Of a stretch of 64,000 bases of DNA, positions 25,101-35,429 are shown in pieces (the first letter of the stretch is position 1; every line of letters begins with the position of its first letter). The position numbers and the translations under genes were made by a program. The notes beneath the pieces are model-generated. The model was not told the DNA's origin and did not search any database. It was given only the letters and a program-made list of their open reading frames with translations. The DNA is from Acanthornis magna. Taxonomy: Eukaryota > Chordata > Aves > Passeriformes > Acanthizidae. The stretch is taken from positions 16,735,501 through 16,799,500 of the forward strand of contig JAWUZG010000032.1 in NCBI GenBank assembly GCA_036785705.1, given 5' to 3'.

Positions 25101-28100
25101 TTCCAGAACTGAGGTGCCTTTCCCACCTGCAAGGTGACATCACAGGCCCAGTGCAATGCCACAGAGCTGGAATCCCCATCAGACCAGAGAGGGTCTCAGT
25201 GCAGGGACCAGTTACAGTCACATGGATCCCACAGCCTCCTCTTCTCCAGTTCCACAGAACAAAAGCCTTTTTATCCTCCGCAGGTCAGACCGCATCAGTT
25301 TGACTGACGTTGCCACAGCAAAAAGCTGGAAGGGCTCATGGTGCATAGCAAATCACTGTGACTGCCTGACGAATGACATTACCGACAAAAATATGAGGAT
25401 CACCTTTTACCAGACTTTTGTTTCTTTTCCTTTACGTTTTTTTCCATCAGGCATATCATCTGTCACTAAAAACACACTGTGCAATTCTGCAGCTGAGCAG
25501 GAGCCTGTAGCACCCATTATCTCAGTGAGTCTGCATCAGGCTTTCCAAGGCTGGAGCCTCAATGAAGGCATTTCCATGCTTTTCTCTTAATCAATTTCAG
25601 TACAACTTTTCTAATACCACACCTTTGTCCTAAGAATCTCTGCAATTTAAGGAGATTTTAAGCTGAAATTTTTAAAAACCCGTTATGCTTTTCCTTTATT
25701 GAAAAAGGAACTGTCTCAGCAAAGGCTCTTAGGCTATTTCTCAATTTTATAAATGTTATTCCAAATTTTGGCTCTAGAAGTATCTTGATGTCATGATGGG
25801 AGGTACCATGGGAAAACAAGACGAAAGAGAGATTAAAATGCAGTTCCAGTAACACTGGAAGAGTGACTGTGTAATTATGTGTATCTGTTTGGTGTGACCT
25901 GTGCTCTAATGTGTTCTTCAAGGACTCTGTGACACTGATGAAAATAGTTAAAATCAGATCTGTTTCCAGAAATACAGTGCAGTGGTGTCAATGGGTGTCC
26001 AACCATCAGCACAACAGAACAAACCCCCACAGCTTCCCCTCAAAACAGGCATGGTGCCCTGACATACATGCAACTAGGGGGAAAAAAAGTTAAAAAATCA
26101 CTGTGACTCCCCAGCTGTGTTCAACTTAGTCAAGGTAAGGAGTCCAAATACCCTCCCAGAGAAGCCCTATCATCCCACCCATCAAACCAACACATCTTTG
26201 GTCCAGAGGACAGATCAGCTGCACAGAGGACAGATGAGCACTTTCAGTTTGTCCATATCAGACATCAAGAAGTCATCAGCCAAGCTTCAAAAATTGAGGT
26301 TGGCTAAAATAAAAAGTAAATCTGGAAACCTAAGACCACATCCTCTGAGCTTATAGGAGGGGAGGGCATACCTGGGCTTTAGGGAGGCATGTGCACTTTG
26401 GTGAATTCACACTTTTACAGCTGATTCATAAAGGAGCAGACAGCGCAGTGCCTCCAGAGCCAGCTCCCAGACCTCATCCCTGAACATCAGCTGTGCCCAG
26501 GGCTCCGTGTGTTCCCACCAGCCCCAGGGAAATGTGCCTATGATCCACCCAGAGGGCAATTTAAAGCAAACTCTTCAAACCTAGAAGCAGCAGATCAAGT
26601 TTATCACTGATTAGCAAAGAGTTATGTCCAATGATCAGGCTGGACTGCAACCTGCTGGAAAATAACATTACAGGGGCAGGAAGCCCTGGTGATGACAGGT
26701 TTTGAACTCTAGTATTTGAAGATATATATATAAATTGTGAGCAGGGGCCAGCACTGTGCTCTCAGAACAGCACATCTGCACTGTGGGGTAAGAAATATCT
26801 TTCAAGCCACACCAGGAGCAAGCAGGTCTGAGAAGCTCTGTTCTATGGAGCAGGTGCAAAGGGCAAAACACCCTTGTGTACCGCAGGGCAGGGAGAGGTA
26901 GCACTTCACCCTAGATGGCCAATTGACAAGGGATGCAGCATGGGTCATTCAATCAAAACAGCAGAAAACTCTATCCTTAGCTCTTGAACAGCTTGGTCAT
27001 TGATCTAATCAGCAGAGGGACTGCCATACTGGCATTCCAGCAGTTTTTATTCAGGTACCCTCTTACCTCTGCAGTAGTGAATCTAGAAAATTCAGGTAAG
27101 CACATTCCTGTAACTGGGTGTGACAGAAGGCAGAAGTGAAGGTGGCAGAGGTTTCACCTCCCACTCTTTTATTTGCTTATGGGTGTTTGAGACAAGATTT
27201 TTTCTGGACAAAAGCATTCCATTTCCTCCTAGCAATGAAGGGCTGTTATATACCCAGTCAGTTCTTTACTTTGCAATTTAATCACATCAGCTGAAAAGCT
27301 CATTGCAATTTCACAACCACAGGTGGATATTAACACCGGCAGCTTCTCCCTCTTCTCAGTAGAGTGAAACACTTACTGGAAGGGTCCATCCTGAGCTCTG
27401 GGGAATGCCAGCCAGAAACAGAGCCAACTGCAGCAACAGGAAGGAATGCAGGAACTGTACAGAGCACTGAGGGCAATGAGTGTGAGGCCTCTCTGAACTG
27501 GCACTGAGTCCTTTCCCTTCACACTGACGCATCTGGACAGAGGTTTGTTTGTTTGTTTGTTAATTAGAATGTTAATTAGATAATTGGATTATTCTTAATT
27601 AGATTAGCATGAAATCAAGAGAACCATTTTATTCTCACCTCCAAAGGCTGGCCGCATGGTGAAGTCATGCTCATCGACTCTGAGAAGCTGTTCCGTCTTT
27701 CCTTTCCAGGCTTTGGTCAAGTCGTGATTCTTCTTAAAGATGTGACTGCAAAAGACAGCAAGAGCATTGTTCGACACCTCTGTGCCCAAGTGCCACCCTG
27801 CAGCCGACTGCCAGCCCCATTTTGGAGCTGCAGGAGCAGCAGCTCTGCAGGCACAGTCCCAGGGAGGGCAGTGGGGGGCTGTGAGCAGCACAGTGTGGGC
27901 ACAGCGCTGCTTTTCCACAGCATTGGCTCAGACCTTTGTGCCCCTCTGAGGACGCGGTGCTCCCTCTGCCCCAGACACAGCTCCAGCGAGGCACGAGGCA
28001 GGGAGTACAGCATCCCACGGGGAGCTGGAGGCAGCGAATGTCGCAGCTCAGAGCCAGCAGCAGCAGCAGCAGCTGGCTGCCCCACGTTACCTGGCCAGGA

Positions 28101-31100
28101 TTTGGCCAGGTACCAAGGCAACACCGTCATGAGAAAGCTCTTTGCCATGGTGGTCACGCAATGTCAGGCACTACCTGGAAACTGCCCCACAAACTTCATC
28201 AGTTCAGTGCCAGCAGTGTGTGTGGACAGAGGCTCTCCTGGCTTTCAGCAACAACAAAACCACCCATTCCTCCCCACAACAGCAGGAAGAGAGGAGTTTT
28301 ATCTAAAGAAGCCTTCAGTTTTATCTAAAGAAGCCTTCAGTTTTATCTAAAGAAGCCTTCAGTCTTTCACTTTTCTGAACATTAAGGTAGGAACAATTCT
28401 AACTTTTTATTTGAGATATGATAACAGCAGAACAAGGATGACAACAAACCCCTGAGAAAAGTGGAAGATAGTCGCTAAAAGCACACAAGGGGATAACAAA
28501 CCAGCAGACAAACATACTGCATGCACTTCTGGAAGAAAATCCAGATCAGTATCCCTGACTGTTTTCCAGTGGTGTGGAACGAAGATTTGGACCGTTAAGG
28601 TTCCTCAATCCCTTTGTTCTGGACATCAGATCTGACGAAGTTATAAATATTGCTGCAGTTAGCTGATTTTCAGTAACTTACTGAAAATAATTATGATAAA
28701 CAGAAAGAACTTTATACAAAAGGGTTCAGGTTCCTTTTCATGTATGCAAGAAATATTACTGAAAACAAAGAACAAAAAATCTTGGAGAAAAAACAGAGAT
28801 TACTTAGGCTTAAAGTCTTAGTCAAAAATTCAGAATTTACAAAACAATCACCCCACTCATAAGCATGGGTGTGGAAAGGGACGTGCTTAGCTTCATTAAA
28901 ATATAAAGCATGAGTATGAGCCAAAGGGAGCACAAATCACAAATCAGAAGGAAAGTTTCCCATCAGACCACTCATTTCAAGAAAGAAAGGCTGAATCCTA
29001 ATGGGATAGCTGCTGCTAACACCGATAATCCATTTCTTTACAATAAGGAGGTGAAAAGGAAGCAAGAGAATTTAAAAGTAATTGTAGCAAATAGATGTTT
29101 TGAAGGAATGGAATCCCTTATTCCCCAGGGCACATGCTACACAGGAAAAGCTGGATCTCCAGGAGATTTGGAGATCTGTGTTGCTTTGGGCTCCTGTTTC
29201 ACTTGGGGTGTCAGAGCTTCTCTCCCTGCCAGCTGTGAGAAAGAGCCCTCCTGCCAAGGCTGCATTGATGGCTGTCTAAAAGCAGGGGTGCAGAACCAAG
29301 CGCAGCCATTAATGGGAATGGTTGGAGGCAAAAGTTGAGCTTTTAACTGCTTGCTGCAGGGGGGATGCTTTGTTTCACTGCGAAGGTTAGGGCTGCTGCC
29401 AAAGTGCTCCACTTCACCATCCGCAGCACCCGAAAAGCTGGAAATCGGGAAGAAGAATCTTCCTGTGCCTGCTTGACTTTAATTATCAGGGAAAAGCCGA
29501 AGTACCGGTGAATGTTCAATCAAATCTCTCTTCTCCGAGAAGGGGGTAAAAAAAAATCTAATTAAAAATCCAATAAAACATTGGATTGCACATTGTATGA
29601 AGAATTAGTATGGAAAACCCTGGCAGTATTATCTTGTAAATCAATGGCTCAGCCTCACTGAAATGCTACGTTTTGATCAATTCTTTAAAAATCATCAAAC
29701 AGCAAAGAGCACACAGGAGAGCTGCTGAAAACAGTCTGTGGCTGCAGAGGCTTCAGAGGGCTGGCTGGGGACACGGGCACTGTCTTAGGAAGAAAAGAGG
29801 TTTTCAGGCGCATCCTGAGCCAGGGGTTGCATTTAATAGCCATCATTTAATCATCAGTTCGTGCCCAATCCTTCAGGTATTATGATGGTCGACTCAGATT
29901 TTATAGAAAGAGCTCTGTCAGGCCCTTTTTAATCAATTTAATCCATTTACAAAGTTTTTGTATTGAGATATTTTTAATGACAGGAAGTCTACACAGCCTT
30001 TGAAATTCATTACTACTTTTGTCTATTTAATCCAATTCAAGTCCAAGTTTCTTTGAAAAAAAATAATTCTTTTTGTCAGTGTTTGACATCAACAATGTTG
30101 TATTTTCTGCCCTGCTCTGGCAGGTACCCCGTGCCAGCCCTGCTGCTGTTTGGCACCGGGAGCATCTCATTACCTGCAGCAAAGGTGACACCAGCTGCCC
30201 TTGCAGAGCTGATGGATGCTCTGAACGCTGCTGCCCGTCGGGTGCCTTTACTGACAATCTGATCACCAGTATCTCATAAATCCTCCCTGATGTACTTATG
30301 GTCTTTAGCATTTCTGATTATAGATTTGTCAGGGTTTCTTTCAGCTTTATGCACTCTCTGCAATTCACCGTTATTCATTTAAATCCACCCATCTCCCTTT
30401 GTCTTTTTTTGCCACATTTTTCATATATAATTTTATTGCTGTTTAGATTTCATTCAAGGGGCATGAGTTTCATAAATCTGACTTCTATGAAGAATTGTTT
30501 CTGTTTACAGAGGAGAGAAGGGGACAGATAGTTCATTGAGCTTCTGTAAAGGCTTCTCTATTTTTTTAAAATATATTTTCCTTTCCAGTCACTTTTACTC
30601 AGAATTGTCTCAATTGCATAAAATAGATGTTTTTTCAACTGCCAAATATATCAAAGAAAAGTAATTCTTTTTGGCATGAGAAATTACAGATAACAGCACA
30701 GCAGGACTCAAAAAAGAGCAGGTGTCTATGCAGACATTCAGAGTTTTCCAGAGCAAGACAAAGAACTTATCAAATTGGAAACAGTCCTCCTGCTGTAGGG
30801 CACAAGGCAATGGCCAGGGTCACCAATTCAGGTCCTTCAGGAGCCCCAGCTCTGGAAGGAGCTCTGCCATCTCCACACCAAGACAGGTCTGTCATAGCTT
30901 GGGCAGCCACACCAGCCTCTCTTGCTTCCAGAGCCTCGGGGGAGAGGAACTCTGTTTCCCTACCTCTGGATGTAACCTGCTTCACACTTTCCTCCATGGA
31001 TTTATGTTGGGAGCAGGAAGGAAAATTACTTTCCTTGCCGGGTTCCTAGAAAAACTAAATCTGACTCTGGAAAAGGATGGACACAAACTCGAAGGGTCTG

Positions 31101-34100
31101 ACAGCACAATCACTGCTGTCATACACATTCTCTCCCTGCTTTTGTTTCACACTGCTATTTGGTCCTGCTCTGATGCTGCAGAGCTGGGGAAAAAGCCTCA
31201 GGAGACATCAAGCCCTGCACTAGAGGTTCTGCAGTGCCCTGGACTTGAGCTCCAGCTGGCAACACACCTGTAGAAAATGGCTATCAACATTTCAATCACT
31301 GAACCACTTGCAAACTCCAAACATTTTGAGAAACCACCATAGAGCAGAGGGGATCTCTAGGGGCTGGGAGGTACCACAGACTAGAGGAGATGTCTGCAGT
31401 ATCCAGTTGAAAAATGGGGAAAAAATGCAGCTCCGTGAGGCAACAGAGGGAACTCGCTGCCGGCAGCAGCAGTTTCAGCAGGGATCACCAGACCACTTGC
31501 TCCAATGGAATGCTGTTTGGAGAAAGAGTTTGTGCGCTGAGCCTTGTGCTACTGTGTCCTGGTAGTTGCCTTCTGCTGCTGGGTCCCAACCTAAGGCTGG
31601 CATGTAGCATGCCCTGAAAATGGCATCTCTAATGGGATACTCCAAACCACTGTCCACTTGCAAAAACCTTGGCAGGAAGTCTTTAGCTAAGAAAAGCTCA
31701 AAGCCATTTATTACCACCACTGTGTTACCACTGCCTTCTATTTCAAAGGCTGTGTGTCTGCCTTTGAAACACGAGGCTTCGCACAGCTGGTAGGAGAGAG
31801 GAACAGGCAGAGTGGGGCGCAGGTCACTGGGAACACAGCATTCACTGGCACAATCCAGATGGTAAACGTCTCCTGAGTTCTCGGTTTATGCAGAGAAATA
31901 AACATTACCAGAAGCATTATCAGCAATTTTTATAGAGCAGTAAATAATAACAAACCAGCTAATTTTCAGAGCTTCTTTTTGTCTGTGTGGAAATTCTGTC
32001 TGGCTGGATAATCTAGGAGGATTGCCAACATTTGCTTACCATTCCTGAGAGGCAGCCACTGCTGAGCTACTGAAGAGTACCCAAAACTGTTTCAAAAACT
32101 CAGTGCTGGACATTCCAGCAACACTTGCCCGGCACTTAGTGGGAGGCTGATGCTCTGAGGAAGATCCAAGCACAGCTACACACACTGTACAGCCAATTCT
32201 ACCCACAGCAAGTCTGACCTACCCTGGCAGCACAAGCCTAAATTGCACGCACAGCTCTCTGGAAAATCCCAGCTAGCAACACAGCAGCACAGACAATCTG
32301 ACGCACACACCTGCACCTTTCCACAATTACCCTGTTTCCTTCAGCACCACTCTCTTCTTCCTCTCTGTAAGTTTATTATTGGGTTATACAGGTAAGGCAG
32401 GGGCCAACATGCCCTGGCCAGCAGTCACCCAGGTGATTCCAACAAAAGATTTTACTTTGTAATTCATTCATCACGTGAATTCTCCAAGCAAAACTAAATG
32501 CAAAATCTTTTAGCCAACAGTGCTGTTACAATTCTAGAGCCCTTGGCTTCATGCACCATTTGTACATCTTGCATATCACCAAGAACACCCTCAACTTCAT
32601 ACAGGCAAGTATCCCTGACATCCTTCAAACAGTTTCTCAATATAAGTGGCGGAAACCGTACACCCTGGAAAATGTGAAAAACTTCTATCAAAGTACAAAG
32701 CCAGGAGCTGCTACTCGATGAGCACACACCGATTTCCTATGCAAAGCCTGGGCTCTCCAGAGCATAACATGAAGCAGTGTCGGGCAATGATCACGGCAGT
32801 GGTGCACAGATGCAGTTGTTTCTTTATGTTATACCTCAATTTGTAGAATGAGAGATGTGTTATCGGGGGGGGGTGGGGATGCAGGAGTAAGAGAAAATTA
32901 AATGCAAGGCAGTTTCCAATCAAGCAAGGATTATCCATTCGGCATGCTGAGCGAGGCACCACTCATCGAAGAAAATAATGTGCTACAATTTATTAACACA
33001 AACCATGCGGAGCAATTAAGGATGCACCGGCAGCCCTTAACCTGGCATTTCTTAATTTGGGTTCCTAACGTGACTTTCCCCATGTTCCTTTCCCACTTAG
33101 GCACAGGCTCAACAACTGCTCTGCAGAATGGTGGCACAGAGCTGTCCCAGAACCTGCAGGACCAGCCACCCCAAGCCCTCAGAGTTCCGTGGGGAAGGAT
33201 CTCTGCGCCACGGGAACCTCTGTGCAATGTCCACATAAGAAACTACAGGACTGAAGGCGTTCTGCACCTGCACAGCCCAAGCTATCTTCTTGAAGTCAAT
33301 ACAAAGAGCTTTAGATCAGAGGTTGATTTATCACCTTAGAGGACACAAAATATCAAACACACCAAATGTAGATTCCCAAACATAGGAACAAACTTTCTTG
33401 TATGAGAACAGTTCACTGTAAAATTTACGCTATTTCTTATGGTAAGTCAGCAAGAGAAATACTAGCAGAAAATGTGATTAAATTATTTAAAAGATAATTC
33501 TTTTAATTTCTCTTACATGATTAGGAAACCAGCCTAGGAACTTGTTTTAGTTTCATTTTACTGAAATAGTCTACTATTCATTGTTGGTTTAGGGACAATT
33601 AAATTTTTTCTATGTAACTGAAAATCAAAGTATTATCGACACCGCTCCATACACTTCTTTTTGTTGCAACATTGCAGAATTCTCTGTATTTGAGATGTCA
33701 TTCACAGTTGACAGTCCCTAGAACTTGGTTTTATATACTTTTAAATAACTATATTGCATAAGAACTGTGCGTGCGTTTGTGTACATATATATATATATAC
33801 ATACATATATATATAGCATATTGTTCCTCAGGTCCTACATAGATGGAAAACTGTTCATTAAAATCATTACACCACAGAAAACTAAATAGTATTTTTATTC
33901 TTTACAGTATGTTAATAAAAATAATTCTAGCAGTGCTTTAGTGCTTTGACTGCCACCGTTACAGCTCACAAAAATATTAGCAATGTAGAAACTGTAAATT
34001 ATTTTCACTGTGTTCAAATAAAGCACAAAACTTTTAACCCAAGGAATAGCACTTCTTCAGGGCAAAGTGGTATTTAAAGGATTTACACTCTTTTGTTACT

Positions 34101-35429
34101 TCAAAGCATATGATCTCTACTATACATAAACGTTTGCAAGGAAATGCTACTGATGAATCCCCCACATTCCTCAGAACACAGACTTTGGAATATTTTCAGA
34201 GTTCAATGAAAGAGCTCATTCAATAATTGAGATTCTGTGGACATCAGTGGTAAAACTTCAGTTGACTTTAGGATTTCAGGATCAGGCCCCGGCTGTTTCA
34301 GCTTTTTAACATTTACGTCACTAAAAGCATATGCCGCTGTATTTTTTCAATAAGTAGTGTAAATCTGATAGCATATTTTGTTTTCTTTGCTTCCAATTAC
34401 TTCAATTTCTTTTCAAAACATTCAAGTAACAACACACTCCATAGAAGTGTTGAGGGATAAACCAGGAAGTCCAGTAAAATAAATAAAAATATGAAAGTTT
34501 ACAGCCATAGTGAAACCGTTTAATAAGATGGATTAACCCAATTTTATTTTTGAGCCCTTCAAACAATGAATAGTCTTGTAAGATATAATTGCCACTGGAT
34601 GACATAACCACAAAAAAGGATAACATACTTTTGACTGTCTGGCAGGTTTGGAAGATTATCTTTTCTAATGTAAACCTCTGAACAAATCTCAGCAGTGGTA
34701 AATCTAATAAACTTTACTAAGACCTTTAACTCTTTCTTCTGCTTTCACTTAACTTTAAAATACTTTTTTTTTAAAGTTTCCATTTATTTCTTCAAAATAT
34801 ATTTTTTATTTTACAATCTCTGGGTAACTTCCAGGGCTTAATTTGTTATTAATTACCACAATGCATGCAACCAACATCCCCATCTCAAATTGTCAGAGCA
34901 TAACGGGCAATTCCAAATGAACATAAGCAGCACAGCAGGCAGGTGAATAACCTGCCCTTGAAACAGTGCTGAAACATTAAACAGTATGCACATTTGAACA
35001 TCTCTATTAATGACAATTTGTCTGAATTATCTCAGTAATTTGCATGTATGGCTAAGAAGAATTTTACCACAATCCATGCTGAAGTAGTCAACTTCTCTGC
35101 AAAATGTGCCTCACTCACAGTTAATCAAGGTTAGCATTACAAGTGTCCACTTACAGATAGAACTGATTATACTGCCAGAGGCTGTTCGAAAAACATAATC
35201 TATAAAGCTGTTTGCACACATAATACACACAAAGACACGGACAGAGTAGGTTTTTATGTCCGTGTAGTAATGTAACACTCCAGGAAAAGATCCACACATG
35301 GTTTAGCAACCCTTACCTTGCCCTCTGCACATCCAGCTGGCTTGTCCACCTCCTCCTCCTGTGTTTCCTGCTTTCCACAAGAAGAACTAAGCAGAAGATT
35401 AATAAAAGGAGTTTTGCGAAATAAGGCAT
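998..35429 (-). CDS. GABRR2: GABA-A receptor subunit rho-2, complete spliced coding region (9 exons)
   Basis: Exons, in transcript order: 35429-35317, 27745-27639, 18762-18695, 14701-14478, 11169-11087, 9802-9662, 9435-9283, 8664-8468 and 1306-998. All introns are GT-AG and every junction is in phase, giving about 464 residues; the human protein is 465. Rho subunits form homo- or heteropentameric GABA-gated chloride channels (the former GABA-C receptors), best known in retina. The order is signal peptide, extracellular ligand-binding domain with a Cys-loop (Cys178 and Cys192, 13 residues between), M1 and M2 pore helix, M3, a variable cytoplasmic loop, and M4 ending in YWSVFS. The cytoplasmic loop ([21 protein letters not shown]-like segment) and the N-terminus match rho-2 and not rho-1. 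The numbering is mine and assumes the start at 35429. Assignment to the family is certain; assignment to the rho-2 paralogue is very likely. Confidence 0.96.
2152..2245. repeat. Microsatellite (TATATC / TAGATC units)
   Basis: About 94 bases of short tandem units shift from ATATCT-type to AGATCT-type hexamers and then to AT dinucleotides. The run of alternating AGATCT hexamers is a clean internal expansion. Confidence 0.9.
2523..2575. repeat. A/C-rich low-complexity tract
   Basis: The plus strand here is almost entirely A and C, with runs of three to six A alternating with CCC or CC. It resembles tracts at 18259-18300, 20795-20842 and 37290-37395. It sits just before a solo LTR fragment. Confidence 0.6.
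2622..2994 (-). mobile_element. Truncated solo LTR (same family as 16042 and 61078)
   Basis: The sequence aligns with the two fuller copies in this window: the GCAGCTGCTCACTC block, the GGGATGGGGAG block, a TTGAGATAAGAA..TTTAATAATTGAA block, the GGAATATCCCTTTGGC block, and the terminal part with CAAAACACAGCACTGTACCA and AACTCTATTCCAGCC. About 200 bases between the poly(A)-signal block and the GGAATATCC block are missing, including the TATA region. The family reads 5' to 3' on the minus strand, judged from the TATA box of the other copies. It is an old copy without internal retroviral sequence. Confidence 0.8.
3159..3264. repeat. 106-base direct repeat, left copy, abutting LTR1
   Basis: This is the sequence immediately left of LTR1, starting TGGCTTCATGCGCGC and ending CACACAGGC. 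It recurs immediately right of LTR2 at 6260-6365 with a single mismatch (T in this copy, C in the right copy, near 3184). It occupies the place of a target-site duplication but is far longer than the 4-6 bases made by retroviral integrases. Confidence 0.95.
3265..4655 (+). repeat. 5' LTR of the compact retroelement
   Basis: This is a 1391-base terminal repeat with TG..CA ends. A long U3-like part contains three diverged tandem repeats (4009-4390). An AATAAA signal at 4448-4453 suggests that R ends shortly after it, and a pyrimidine-rich U5 follows. It differs from LTR2 at about 22 substitutions and three small indels. All but one of the substitutions lie before about 4040. I see no convincing TATA box. 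Confidence 0.93.
4009..4390 (+). repeat. Three imperfect tandem repeats in U3 of LTR1
   Basis: GACTGACT recurs at 4009, 4163 and 4269. Each time it is followed by a C-rich stretch, a (G/A)(G/T)(C/T)TGTTGGTT motif, a GGAAGGAGGG purine run, and a GAGAAAC or GGAAGCGG segment. Unit spacing is 154 and then 106 bases, so the copies have diverged by indels. The same array is present in LTR2. Tandem repeats in U3 are often enhancers in retroviruses; here that role is inference. Confidence 0.7.
4660..4677 (+). other. Primer binding site, tRNA-Ile type
   Basis: TGGTGGCCCGTACGGGGA follows LTR1 after a four-T spacer. It is the exact reverse complement of the last 18 bases (including CCA) of vertebrate tRNA-Ile with anticodon AAU, as I know that tRNA's 3' end. 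This fixes the element's orientation as plus. Confidence 0.92.
4678..4871 (+). other. Remnant interior of the retroelement with polypurine tract
   Basis: About 194 AT-rich bases without an open frame of note. The last 17 bases (4855-4871, AGAAGCGAGAAGTGGAA) are purine except for one C and touch LTR2, which is where a plus-strand primer tract belongs. No similarity to gag, pol or env can be seen. Confidence 0.8.
4872..6259 (+). repeat. 3' LTR of the compact retroelement
   Basis: This 1388-base repeat is about 98.4 percent identical to LTR1. Its poly(A) signal is at 6052-6057. Where the two LTRs differ, this copy usually has C where LTR1 has T. The long antisense open frames that cross it have no recognisable protein family and are taken as chance. 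Confidence 0.93.
6260..6365. repeat. 106-base direct repeat, right copy, abutting LTR2
   Basis: This is the second copy of 3159-3264, starting at the first base after LTR2. After it the sequence becomes unique (ACATACACAC). See the left copy for the comparison. Confidence 0.95.
7107..7164 (+). other. AATAAA followed by a 34-base poly(A) run
   Basis: AATAAA at 7107-7112 is followed 18 bases later by 34 uninterrupted A residues (7131-7164). This is the geometry of a polyadenylated transcript end and may be the tail of a retrocopied mRNA on the plus strand. The AT-rich sequence before it (about 6890-7106) resembles a 3' UTR, but I recognise no gene. No clear target-site duplication was found. 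A simple poly(A) microsatellite is the alternative. Confidence 0.4.
8468..8664 (-). CDS. GABRR2: GABRR2 exon 8: M2 (part), M3 and start of cytoplasmic loop
   Basis: The acceptor TTTCCAG precedes 8664 and the donor GTGAG follows 8468. A split Gly codon with exon 7 is followed by 65 codons. It carries the pore-lining [17 protein letters not shown] stretch, [10 protein letters not shown], and the M3 helix [18 protein letters not shown], then the basic [12 protein letters not shown] start of the loop. These are near-invariant in rho subunits. Confidence 0.97.
9283..9435 (-). CDS. GABRR2: GABRR2 exon 7: pre-M1, M1 and start of M2
   Basis: The exon has two bases completing Gly, 50 codons and one base, bounded by CGAAG and GTGAG. 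It encodes [14 protein letters not shown], the M1 helix ([20 protein letters not shown]), the short M1-M2 linker (DRRAVPARV) that is typical of anion-selective Cys-loop channels, and the start of M2. INFT is a possible N-glycosylation site. Confidence 0.97.
9662..9802 (-). CDS. GABRR2: GABRR2 exon 6: extracellular beta strands
   Basis: 141 bases with acceptor CTAAG and donor GTATTG. A split Tyr codon is followed by [18 protein letters not shown] and [20 protein letters not shown], then LAFYSSTG. The YAYT..D segment contributes to the agonist-binding region in the family. NES is a potential glycosylation sequon. Confidence 0.96.
11087..11169 (-). CDS. GABRR2: GABRR2 exon 5: Cys-loop
   Basis: 83 bases between TTCCAG and GTAAGT. 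It encodes [20 protein letters not shown] followed by CSLELES. The two cysteines with 13 residues between them and the central FPLD are the signature of the pentameric ligand-gated channel superfamily. It is too short to stand out as an open frame and was found by homology and phase. Confidence 0.96.
11170..14477 (-). other. GABRR2: GABRR2 intron 4 (3.3 kb)
   Basis: Intronic sequence between exons 5 and 4. I see no exon, RNA gene or repeat that I can name. The stretch around 13500-13990 has the compositional look of an old interspersed repeat, but I could not match it to a family. Confidence 0.8.
14478..14701 (-). CDS. GABRR2: GABRR2 exon 4: ligand-binding domain core
   Basis: 224 bases between TTTGAAG and GTAAGG. 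It runs from [20 protein letters not shown] through [20 protein letters not shown] and [20 protein letters not shown] to [15 protein letters not shown] is a potential N-glycosylation site. [13 protein letters not shown] is diagnostic of GABA-A/rho subunits. Confidence 0.97.
16042..16601 (-). mobile_element. Solo LTR, 560 bases
   Basis: Read on the minus strand it starts TGTCCTGC and ends TTAACCCA, so it has TG..CA ends. It has TATAAAC on the minus strand (rc of 16330-16336) and an ATTAAA signal in the GTTTAATAATTG block. It aligns along its whole length with 61078-61663. No retroviral interior adjoins it, so it is a solo LTR left by LTR-LTR recombination. Its transcriptional sense is the same as GABRR2. 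I could not identify a target-site duplication. Confidence 0.85.
17993..18065 (-). mobile_element. CR1 LINE fragment (3' end)
   Basis: The plus strand reads ACAGAACATAGAATAG, then TTTGGGTTGGAAGGCACCTT, then TAAAGGTCATCTAAACCAAC. This is the reverse complement of the conserved 3' end of the avian CR1 LINE, heavily 5'-truncated. Confidence 0.85.
18259..18300. repeat. A/C-rich low-complexity tract
   Basis: A run of ten A residues is followed by mixed CC and AAA units on the plus strand, similar to the tract at 20795-20842. Confidence 0.55.
18695..18762 (-). CDS. GABRR2: GABRR2 exon 3
   Basis: 68 bases between CTTTCAG and GTATGT. It encodes the split Gly and then [20 protein letters not shown] and DM, the conserved first beta strand of the ligand-binding domain. 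It was found by phase and homology. Confidence 0.97.
20795..20842. repeat. A/C-rich low-complexity tract
   Basis: AAAAAACCCC is followed by repeated AACAAC units on the plus strand. It is G/T-rich on the strand from which GABRR2 is read. Confidence 0.65.
24039..24073. repeat. TG/TA dinucleotide microsatellite
   Basis: About ten TG units run into alternating TA and CATA units. Confidence 0.9.
27639..27745 (-). CDS. GABRR2: GABRR2 exon 2
   Basis: 107 bases between TTTTGCAG and GTGAGA. A split Ser codon is followed by [20 protein letters not shown], then [15 protein letters not shown] and a split Gly. [16 protein letters not shown] is a rho hallmark, and the preceding basic segment resembles mammalian rho-2. 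Confidence 0.96.
28297..28362. repeat. 22-base tandem repeat, three copies
   Basis: The unit TTTTATCTAAAGAAGCCTTC plus AG is repeated three times with no or almost no change, which points to recent expansion. Confidence 0.9.
33784..33816. repeat. TA/CATA microsatellite
   Basis: Alternating TA units with interspersed CA, preceded by a purine-pyrimidine alternating GTGCGTGCGTTTGTGTAC stretch. Confidence 0.85.
35317..35429 (-). CDS. GABRR2: GABRR2 exon 1: start codon and signal peptide
   Basis: The ATG at 35429-35427 starts [20 protein letters not shown], a classic signal peptide, followed by the very basic RKHRRRRW. This aligns with the mammalian rho-2 N-terminus, which also starts MPYF. The context is good, with A at -3. 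The donor is GTAAGG after 35317. An in-frame ATG 25 codons upstream (35504-35502) is open through to this one but has T at -3, so I prefer the MPYF start. Confidence 0.93.

Larger units (their letters stand above)
18763..27638 (-). other. GABRR2: GABRR2 intron 2 (8.9 kb)
   Basis: No exon, RNA gene or large repeat was recognised. It contains an A/C-rich tract (20795-20842), a TG/TA dinucleotide run (24039-24073) and a TTTG repeat near 27545-27560. The many short open frames on both strands match no family I know. Confidence 0.8.
27746..35316 (-). other. GABRR2: GABRR2 intron 1 (7.6 kb)
   Basis: The intron contains a (CAG)5 run near 28058, a three-copy 22-base tandem repeat (28297-28362) and an AT dinucleotide run (33784-33816). 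From about 33350 to 35000 it is very AT-rich. I see no exon, RNA gene or recognisable mobile element. Confidence 0.8.

Noticed and set aside
28052..28072. (CAG)5 run as a trinucleotide expansion
   Set aside because: Only about five units, intronic and not in a coding exon; unremarkable.
27667..28350. 227-codon plus-strand open frame opposite GABRR2 exon 2
   Set aside because: It covers the antisense of a certain exon and a GC-rich intronic stretch with a CAG run and a 22-base tandem repeat. No domain, no splice logic.
998..35429. Assignment to GABRR1 instead of GABRR2
   Set aside because: The N-terminus (MPYF.. signal, basic RKH/RRRRW) and the M3-M4 loop ([16 protein letters not shown]) fit rho-2. 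The neighbouring UBE2J1 is adjacent to GABRR2 in the conserved order.
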